Source of the DNA: Rhizophagus irregularis
Lineage: Eukaryota > Glomeromycota > Glomeromycetes > Glomerales > Glomeraceae
DNA: 64,000 bases
NCBI RefSeq assembly: GCF_026210795.1
Contig: NC_089430.1
Coordinates: 2,542,001 to 2,606,000 of the forward strand
Reading direction: 5' to 3'
The notes under the pieces were generated by a model that was given only the letters and a program-made list of their open reading frames with translations, had not been told where the DNA came from and did no database searches. The translations under genes were made by a program, and so were the position numbers. Positions 57,101-64,000 of the stretch are shown piece by piece (position 1 is the first letter of the stretch; every line of letters starts with the position of its first letter).

Positions 57101-58499
57101 AATGCCATTATTTTCTCATTATATTACAAAAATATAAAATACATCCATTTTACCAAAAAAAGAAAGAAATTTTCATTAATCTTCAAAATCCCTTATCAAA
57201 TTTTTTTTTTTTAAGGGTAGATAAAAAAAATTTTTCTCCACGACAATCATCACATAAATTTTTTTTTTTATGTTATCAGAAAGAAAAAAATATATATACA
57301 TACATACTTACTTACTTACTTACATACATACATATATATATACATACATGCATAACATATAATATATATATGTATATATATATATATATATATATGCATA
57401 TATTCTATTTTATTTTACCATTTATATATATAAAAAAAGCCCATTCCCCCCTTGTCAGAAAAAATTTTTTCGATACTTTATCTTATGATCAGGTTCTACT
57501 TTAAAAATATACATATATATATTTTTTATTTACATTTGCGAATTTAGAATTAACGTTTAATGGAAGGCTGGAAACAACCTTTTTTTATTATATAATTTTT
57601 TTTTTTTTTTTTTTTGACGCTAGGACCTGTATATTTTTTATTTTTTTGGTATCAAATTTCTTTGTCCAGGAAAAAAAAAATTTTTTTTTTTTTTTTTTAC
57701 TTTATGTATCAAATATGCTGTATATCTCTTTTCTGTATACTCTATTATAATTGCTAAAAATAATCGATTCACGTAAAAAAAAAAAACTCATAAATATCCA
57801 TTACATTCCCACTTATCTACAATACCTTTTTTTTTTGTCATCAACAATTTTTTTTTCTTTTCTCTTTCTTTCTCTCCAAATTATATAATAATTTTTTTTT
57901 ACAATATTTATAATAATAAATAAATATTTTATCTTATATATATATATTATATATATATATACATTTTATTTTTTTTTTTATCTTTTTTCTTTTTCAATAA
58001 AGAAAATTATTATTACTTGTTTGAAAAGCTCTCTTGAGAGCTTTTTTTTTTTTTGAAAAATATATAAATAAGAAAATTGTTTTATCGTCACTTTCTTTTT
58101 TTTTTTATATATATAAATTGTGTTTTTTAAACATTTTTTTTCCCTTAACCCTTTGTAAATAATATACCTCACGTATAAAGATTGTGACAACGAGGAGCAA
58201 TACTACATCCGATTAAAAGGTAATCTGAACTTCTATTTTTGTGTGATAGGTTACCGAAATCTTGGTTGTATGTGTGTGTGTGGGATTCAATTAAGCGTGA
58301 CACAGATTGTTTATTAATAATGCCATTACTGCGTATTTATTTATTTGTTTGTTTTTGATGATCATCATCATAAAAGTAATAATTATTTTCTTTTTTCCTT
58401 GAGGTAATCAATATCTAATAATTATATATATATATATTTTTTTTTTTTTCAAAAAAATTATTACACATAGACTTTTTATAGAATACTTTTAAAAAAAGA
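54155..58499. promoter_or_regulatory. 4.3-kb intergenic region upstream of the CBM48 gene
   Basis: No coding region or paired inverted repeat was found. The left 200 bp should be the SCS7 3' UTR. Simple repeats are frequent: TA runs near 54432, TACA/TTAC repeats at 57295-57355, and many A/T tracts. Sites of note are ACCACGTGATA at about 55394 and TTATCACGTGACAAA at about 56143. From about 57470 to 58500 the plus strand is strongly T-rich, as in fungal promoters and 5' UTRs of highly expressed genes. Part of this may be a long 5' UTR. Confidence 0.4.
57280..57420. repeat. TACA/TTAC/TA microsatellite cluster
   Basis: Tandem TACA and TTAC tetranucleotides followed by long TA runs. Such tracts are length-unstable and may differ between isolates. 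Confidence 0.75.
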
Positions 58500-61400
58500 A
58501 TGTCGTGCGAAGACAATTTACAACATGTACCAACCACATTTACTTGGTCACAATGGGGTAATCATATTTGTATTGCTGGTTCATTTGATCCTCCAAATCC
58601 AGTATGGACTCCAATAGATATGAATAAAAATGCTGATAATGTTAACGAAGTTACTTTGAGTTTAGTGCCAGATAAAAAATATTTTTATAAATTTGTTATT
58701 GACGATCAATGGGTATTGGATCCTACTATACCTTCTTATCCTGATGAAAGTGGTAATTATAATCATGTAATTGAGGTGGAACCTCCATCACCATCTCCTC
58801 TTCCATCTGTAGAAGAAAAAATGATTGAGGATCAAAAAGATGAGGTTCAATTACCACCTCCTCTTCCATCTGAAGATGAAAAAATGACCGAGGATCAAAA
58901 AGATGAGGTTCCATTACCACCTTCTATTCCATCTGAAGAAGAAAAAATAACCGAGGATCAAAAAGATGAGATTCCATTTCCACCTCATATTCCATCTGAA
59001 GAAGAAAAAATAACCGAGGATCAAAATGATGAGGTTTCATTACCACCTCCTATTCCATCTGAAGAAGAAAAAATGGCTGAGGATCAAAAAGATGATGAAG
59101 AGCAGAAAGTTGAAAATCTTGAATCTGAAATCCATCAAAAAGAACATTATTATGAAAATCAAGTTGTAAACGATGACCAAGAACTAAATCAAAATATGGA
59201 AGAACAGGTTGAAGTTGATATCCAAAAAGAGGACCAAGAACTAAATCAAAATGTGGAAGAACAGGTTGAAGTTGCTATCCAAAAAGAGGACCAAGAACTA
59301 AATCAAAATTCGGAAGAACAAGTTGAAGTTGCTATCCAAAAAGAGGACGAAGAACTAAATCAAAATTCGGAAGAACAGGTTGAAGTTGCTATCCAAAAAG
59401 ATCAACATCAACTTGAGGAAAATCAAGTTCAGCTTCAACAAGGGGGGAAACAGATCTTATCTGAAGTCCAAATTGAGCAAAATCAGCATGAGGGAAGTCA
59501 GGTCAGTATTAATAATGATCAAAAAGAACATTACCAGCATTTTGATGATCAGGTCACAGCAACAGCTGATGATCAGAAAGAACAGCACCCGCATGATGAT
59601 GATCAGATCGTGCATCAGCACGAGGAGGTTTCTAAAAAAACTGAACTGTTTGTTGATGAAGTTCACGTTGAATCAGATGTTACAGAAAAGATCACAGAAT
59701 CTTCTACTGAATCTTCCGAAGCAGTTCAAATTGACCAATCACGTGACAATTCCCTCGTATCAGAGGTACTAGAGATTGAAACCACCTCAATTATGAAAGA
59801 AACAATTATTGAATCTGATAACGAAAAGTTATCCGCAGAGCACGTCGCAAATAATGAATCCATTGAAAAGACTCCTAATATCGTTGAAACTATAAAAGAG
59901 TCTCAATATACTTCATCCACTTCACATGATGATTCAACGAACCCTGTTACATTTATTGAAAAAGAAATTAATATTTCCGGTGAAGTAACTTCTGAACAAA
60001 CAAAGGAAGAAATGGTATCCAGTAATCAAGATGAAGGAATTTCTTCGATAACAACAATTACACAAGAGACACCCGACTCTGAAACTTCAGATGTTAATGT
60101 TGAGGGATTAAGTAACGAAGTTATTATTGTACAATCTGTCGTTAAAGATGAATCCATCAATGAATTTACTGAACAATCTATTATAAAAGATGAATCCATC
60201 AATGAATTTACTGAACAATCTATTAGTAAAGATGAATCCATCAATGAATTTACTGAACAATCTGTTATTAAAGATGAATCCATCAATGAATTTACTGAAC
60301 AATCGGTTATTAAAGATGAATTGATCAATGAGTTTACTGAACAATCTGTCATTAAAGATGATTCGATTAATGAATTTACTGAACAATCTGTCGTTAAAGA
60401 TGATGATTCAATCAATAAATTTACTGAACAATCTGTTGTTTTTGAAGATGAATCTAAAGTTACAGAATTTATCGAGGATAAACCTCCTTCAATCGATGAA
60501 AAACACGAACAGAACGTTTCACCTTCAAGCGTTAAAATATCCGATTCAACAACTAATGCTACAGAAATAATAATGCCCTCTGCAGATGTGGATTATGAAG
60601 AAACTTATGAACCTGAACTTGACCCAATAAATGAAAATGATGATGATGATGAGGATGAGGATGATGATTATGAGGATGATGATTATAATAAGGATGATGA
60701 TAATGAATATTCGACCTATGATGATATGTTCAATCACTTCAATGGAGAGACATATCCTGAAGGAGTATCTGCAGAGTCTATTAAGGAGGTTATATTGAAT
60801 CATACTTGGGCTAAGGATGAATCGATAGATGAAACTATTCCTAGTACATGGCTAGAATCGTACGAGTCAACGGCCTATGTATGGTCCGAGAATACTCAAG
60901 TTGAATGGTCGAATAAAGACACTTGGGCATTAATTGAAGAAAATACTGGTACTCCCAAATCTGAGCACGTAATTGAAAAAATTTATTCAAGTAATGAAGT
61001 AACCGAATCGCAGGAAATTCTTTCAACGTCCCTTGTTGAGGAGACAGTCACAGAACAAGAAGGAATCCCGTCTTCTACAAATGTAAATGAAAATCTTGAA
61101 AGCACTCTCGTAAGAGAGGTGCCTGCGCAATCGACCAATAATGAATCACACATGGAAGATAAAACTCGAGAGATTATCGTTGAAGAAAAGGCAAAAGAAT
61201 ACGATATCATGAGTGGAGAAAAACTCGTTATCAAAGAAAATATTAATTCAACAACAGAAGTCAAAGTAATAGCTGAGCCTTCATCTGTTCAATATGAAAA
61301 ACCAGAAAGTAGCGCCACAGCTGATGAGAAGGTATCTTCAATGCCCACAACTGTAATAGCACCTGCAAATGATCAAGATTTGATTAATGCGGATGTATTA

Positions 61401-61844
61401 AAAGCGATCGAAAAACTAAAATTGATCGAAAAACAAGAAAATTCCGAAGAATCCTTAACAGGAGTAAATATTTCAGCTGGCAAGATAAGTCAACGTAAGA
61501 TATCTCCAATATCACCAAATGCGTCATCACCTGGTGAGTCAACGCGAAATGCTGATATGTATACTACTCATAATATAACTGTAGCTACCAATGCGTCACG
61601 AGAAATTGTTTCTCCAACTAAAGAATCATTAAGCATAAAATCTAAAAGCAAGAAGAAGCCTCCTATAGAGATAACATCCCGAGAAGTTTTACAAAAAGAT
61701 CTAAAATCTGTCCAACAACATGACGACTTGAATAAATTAGATTTTAATATAGTTTATTTAGTAACTACGGTAGCTACGACGTTTACTCTTGGAATAATTT
61801 CCATGCTATACAAATCAGTTTTTGGACAGAAAAGAAATAGATGA
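58500..61844 (+). CDS. CBM48 (AMPK-type glycogen-binding) protein with acidic repeats and C-terminal membrane anchor
   Basis: A single exon of 1114 aa. Residues 8-95 form a CBM48/AMPK1-CBM fold (FTWSQWGNHICIAGSFDPP, PDKKYFYKFVIDDQWVLDP, GNYNHVIEV), which binds glycogen-like glucans or acts as a scaffold as in yeast Mdg1/Crp1. Three repeat arrays follow: five 21-residue PPxPSEEEK units (DNA about 58787-59100), four 19-residue QELNQNxEEQVEVAI units (59178-59402) and seven 14-residue KDESINEFTEQS units (60130-60430). An Asp/Glu-rich block lies near residues 706-740. The C-terminus IVYLVTTVATTFTLGIISML followed by KSVFGQKRNR is a tail-anchor-like span with basic end. The protein would thus tether a glucan-binding domain to a membrane on a long acidic stalk. 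Function beyond this is unknown. Confidence 0.85.
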   Translation: MSCEDNLQHVPTTFTWSQWGNHICIAGSFDPPNPVWTPIDMNKNADNVNEVTLSLVPDKKYFYKFVIDDQWVLDPTIPSYPDESGNYNHVIEVEPPSPSPLPSVEEKMIEDQKDEVQLPPPLPSEDEKMTEDQKDEVPLPPSIPSEEEKITEDQKDEIPFPPHIPSEEEKITEDQNDEVSLPPPIPSEEEKMAEDQKDDEEQKVENLESEIHQKEHYYENQVVNDDQELNQNMEEQVEVDIQKEDQELNQNVEEQVEVAIQKEDQELNQNSEEQVEVAIQKEDEELNQNSEEQVEVAIQKDQHQLEENQVQLQQGGKQILSEVQIEQNQHEGSQVSINNDQKEHYQHFDDQVTATADDQKEQHPHDDDQIVHQHEEVSKKTELFVDEVHVESDVTEKITESSTESSEAVQIDQSRDNSLVSEVLEIETTSIMKETIIESDNEKLSAEHVANNESIEKTPNIVETIKESQYTSSTSHDDSTNPVTFIEKEINISGEVTSEQTKEEMVSSNQDEGISSITTITQETPDSETSDVNVEGLSNEVIIVQSVVKDESINEFTEQSIIKDESINEFTEQSISKDESINEFTEQSVIKDESINEFTEQSVIKDELINEFTEQSVIKDDSINEFTEQSVVKDDDSINKFTEQSVVFEDESKVTEFIEDKPPSIDEKHEQNVSPSSVKISDSTTNATEIIMPSADVDYEETYEPELDPINENDDDDEDEDDDYEDDDYNKDDDNEYSTYDDMFNHFNGETYPEGVSAESIKEVILNHTWAKDESIDETIPSTWLESYESTAYVWSENTQVEWSNKDTWALIEENTGTPKSEHVIEKIYSSNEVTESQEILSTSLVEETVTEQEGIPSSTNVNENLESTLVREVPAQSTNNESHMEDKTREIIVEEKAKEYDIMSGEKLVIKENINSTTEVKVIAEPSSVQYEKPESSATADEKVSSMPTTVIAPANDQDLINADVLKAIEKLKLIEKQENSEESLTGVNISAGKISQRKISPISPNASSPGESTRNADMYTTHNITVATNASREIVSPTKESLSIKSKSKKKPPIEITSREVLQKDLKSVQQHDDLNKLDFNIVYLVTTVATTFTLGIISMLYKSVFGQKRNR

Positions 61845-62539
61845 AGATATTAATGACGATATTAAAAGAGGATTTTTCTATATATTTTCTTCGTTTATAT
61901 ATATATTGCCTATACAGGCGAATTGGACATTTTGGTTTAAATAACGAACATTTGATCTTTTTTTTTCATAATTTTTCAATACATCTACATCTAATGTTTA
62001 TCGCACTTTGAAAATACCCCCAATCCTATCACAAATGCAACAATCATTTTTATTTAAATATACACTAGCCTTGGCTTCATGTTATTGAGGAATCTTTTTT
62101 TTTTATTCCACTTAACAAATTTTAAATTTCAATTATCTTTCTCATAGTTCTTTTAGAATTCAAGTTAACGAACTTTCTGATCTGTTTACTACAAAGTTTA
62201 TTGGACGATATTTCATGATTTCTAATTCTTTTCTACAATATAAAGTAGTTGACCATATAATTTGTTGAGATTTAAGATTTATAATCTTTTTTGTAATGAA
62301 TTTTTTTAAATAAAGAATGTATATTTCTTGAACCATATACTGTGTGATATCATTCCATAAATGTCTTTCTGTCTTGTTATATTTCACATTTTGCCTAATG
62401 TTTATAATATACTTTTTTATCATGTGATCGAAAGGTTGTCTAAGTGTTTAATCTTACTAAATAAAGTTTGATCCACGCCTTGACAAAAAATATAATAGGC
62501 AATGAAATGAAATTAATAATTTTTTGATTTTTTCCCAAG
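61845..62539. other. Intergenic region between the CBM48 and VIT/VWA genes
   Basis: Holds the 3' UTR of the CBM48 gene and the promoter of the next gene. No other feature was recognised; apparent minus-strand ORFs here have no protein-like character. Confidence 0.5.
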
Positions 62540-64000
62540 ATGTCAACTTACGGTCTTTGTTTTTCAACTGAAATAGGAATAAATCCTATTCCTTTACGAA
62601 ATGTTATTATCGGAGCTAATAGTAAGCCGGTTTACTTGACAATTTTTTTTATTTATGATATGAAAATGATATTTCATTTAATTCTCTTTAAATATTAGTC
62701 GTTGATATGATCGCTGAAGGTTCGTAGTTTGGTCAAATTATATGATATGATTTTTTTTTAAATATTTATACTATAATTCTATAATTCATCTTTAATAGTT
62801 ACTATCAGACAAACTTATAAAAATGTTGAAAGAGATACTATCGAAGCATTCTATAAGTTTCCTATTTATGAAGCCGCAGCAATCTGCGAATTTGAAGCAG
62901 AAATTGATGGACGAAGAAAAATAAAAGGCATCGTAAAAGAATCAAAAGAGGCCGCTAAAGAATATACTGAAGCAGTTCAGGTAATATCTAATAAATTTAA
63001 AAATGATTTAATACATTTATTTTTATATATAAGTTTAATTGTTCTTGAATTGAATAGAAAGGACATGGTGCTTATTTGTTAGAATCTGAGTCCGAAGATG
63101 TGTTTCAATGTTCTGTTGGAAATATCACATCAGGACAAACCGTGGTTATTAAAATTACATATGTTACCGAGCTTAAACATGATTCTGAATCAGAGAAAAT
63201 TCGATTTATTCTACCAACTAATATCGCTCCAAGATATGGTTCTTCAGTATATTCGTCATCTTCAAATGATGGAAAAATTCTTAAACCTGATGTTGTATCT
63301 TATTCTAATAAAGCAGATTTTTATTTAGATCTTACTGTTACTTGCAGAATGACTTCAACTATTCAAAATATTGAATCACCTTCACATAAAATTTCTACTG
63401 AAATGAATATTGATGAGAATCCCAAAATTTCTAAAATTACTTTATCCGAACAAATTACTTATTTAGAAAAAGATTTTATTCTTATGATTAAAAGTAAAGA
63501 GATTGATCAACCACGGTAAATATTTTAATTAATAATTTTGTATTTATATATATATAATTTTTTTTTTATTTTTTTTATTTTTAATATAATTATATTTTTT
63601 TTAGAGCTTTTGTTGAATACAATCCTGAAACAGAAACTAATTGTGTTATGTTGACTTTGGTTCCAAAATTCTCGTTAAATGTAATCATGTCTGAGCTAGT
63701 TTTCATTGTAGATAGGTATGTCGCCTATGTAAATAATTTTTAAAGTGAAGTTTCCATTTAATTTACAATGAATTTTTATTTTTTTGAATATGAAATAGAT
63801 CGGGATCAATGGGTATTGAACCTATGAAGAAAGCCGCACAAGCACTTGAATTGTTATTGCATTCACTTCCTGAAAATTGCTACTTTAATGTAATATCCTT
63901 TGGATCTCGTTATGATTCTCTTTTTCCAAAAAGTCAACTTTATTCTGAAAAATCGTTGTCTAAGGCTCTTAATCTTGCTCAAACAATGACTTCAAATTAT
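62540..64000 (+). CDS. VIT and von Willebrand factor A domain protein, 3' part beyond the window
   Basis: Six exons so far: 62540-62621, 62699-62719, 62799-62980, 63058-63515, 63605-63715, 63799-64000 (open at the edge). The first 150 residues are a VIT domain (MSTYGLCFSTEIGINPIPL, NIVDMIAEVTIRQTYKN, AFYKFPIYEAAAICEFEAEI, GAYLLESESEDVFQCSVGNI). A VWA domain follows, with strand LVFIVDRSGSMG carrying the metal-binding DxSxS (MIDAS) intact. VIT-VWA proteins resemble inter-alpha-trypsin inhibitor heavy chains and PARP4-type proteins; fungal members lack a known role and are probably intracellular adhesion or scaffold proteins. There is no signal peptide. Exon 2 is a 21-nt microexon encoding part of the conserved VDMIAE block. 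Confidence 0.9.

Noticed and set aside
57280-57420. TACA/TA microsatellite as a telomere or centromere repeat
   Set aside because: It is a short mixed tetranucleotide and TA tract without the uniform unit or length expected for either.
60026-60415. Repetitive minus-strand ORFs (93-129 codons) opposite the CBM48 gene
   Set aside because: They are antisense readings of the 42-bp tandem repeat; repeat units of a multiple of three keep all frames open.
1-64000. tRNA, rRNA and CRISPR signals
   Set aside because: No sequence with a plausible tRNA A/B box plus cloverleaf, no rRNA block and no regularly spaced identical repeats with unique spacers were seen. A structural-RNA search with covariance models would be decisive.

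Overview
The window is AT-rich eukaryotic nuclear DNA with short GT-AG introns (mostly 50-120 bp, GTAAGT-like donors), long repeat-filled intergenic stretches and single-copy housekeeping genes. The gene set is fungal: a stand-alone UBC6-type E2, RMD5, VPS24, ATP-dependent PEPCK, an SCS7-type hydroxylase, LARP1 and two long P-class PPR proteins. Base composition, repeat style and the LINE at the left edge suggest an arbuscular mycorrhizal fungus of the Rhizophagus type (Glomeromycotina). That placement is inference from memory of such genomes; no search was run.

Layout. 1-3570: 3' part of a LINE-like retrotransposon (reverse transcriptase, RNase H, zinc knuckle) with its frame broken near 1800. 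3600-9400: a dense stack of non-autonomous transposons: a 961-bp TA-flanked element, a poly(A) retrocopy, a hAT-like element with a TA-flanked element nested inside it, and a Mutator-like element with a retrocopy nested inside it. 10094-37566: gene-dense block with UBC6-type E2, an arabinokinase-N-like glycosyltransferase, RMD5 (minus), PPR protein (minus), a 1240-aa protein of unknown function, a second PPR protein (minus), TM9SF3-type nonaspanin, VPS24 (minus) and PCK1. 37600-46200: a second repeat zone holding a 1.1-kb Mutator-like element with long inverted arms, a decayed minus-strand gene split by a 220-bp MITE, and a second copy of the 961-bp element differing from the first at only 4 bases. 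46240-64000: LARP1 (minus), SCS7-type fatty acid 2-hydroxylase, a 4.3-kb intergenic region, a CBM48 protein with repeats and a C-terminal membrane anchor, and the 5' part of a VIT/VWA protein cut by the window end.

Functional themes. Several genes serve protein turnover and membrane traffic: the ER tail-anchored E2 (ERAD), RMD5 of the GID/CTLH ligase, VPS24 of ESCRT-III and a nonaspanin. PCK1 is of interest beside RMD5 because in yeast the GID ligase degrades gluconeogenic enzymes including Pck1; the two genes are about 19 kb apart and no direct link is shown here. LARP1 regulates TOP mRNA translation, and the PPR proteins probably act on mitochondrial RNA.

No operon-like or defence system was found. 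The most unusual content is the layered set of small transposons, whose insertion order can be read from target-site duplications, and an internal array of four hairpin units carried by the 961-bp element. Exon coordinates were worked out by hand from splice consensus, reading-frame continuity and family conservation.
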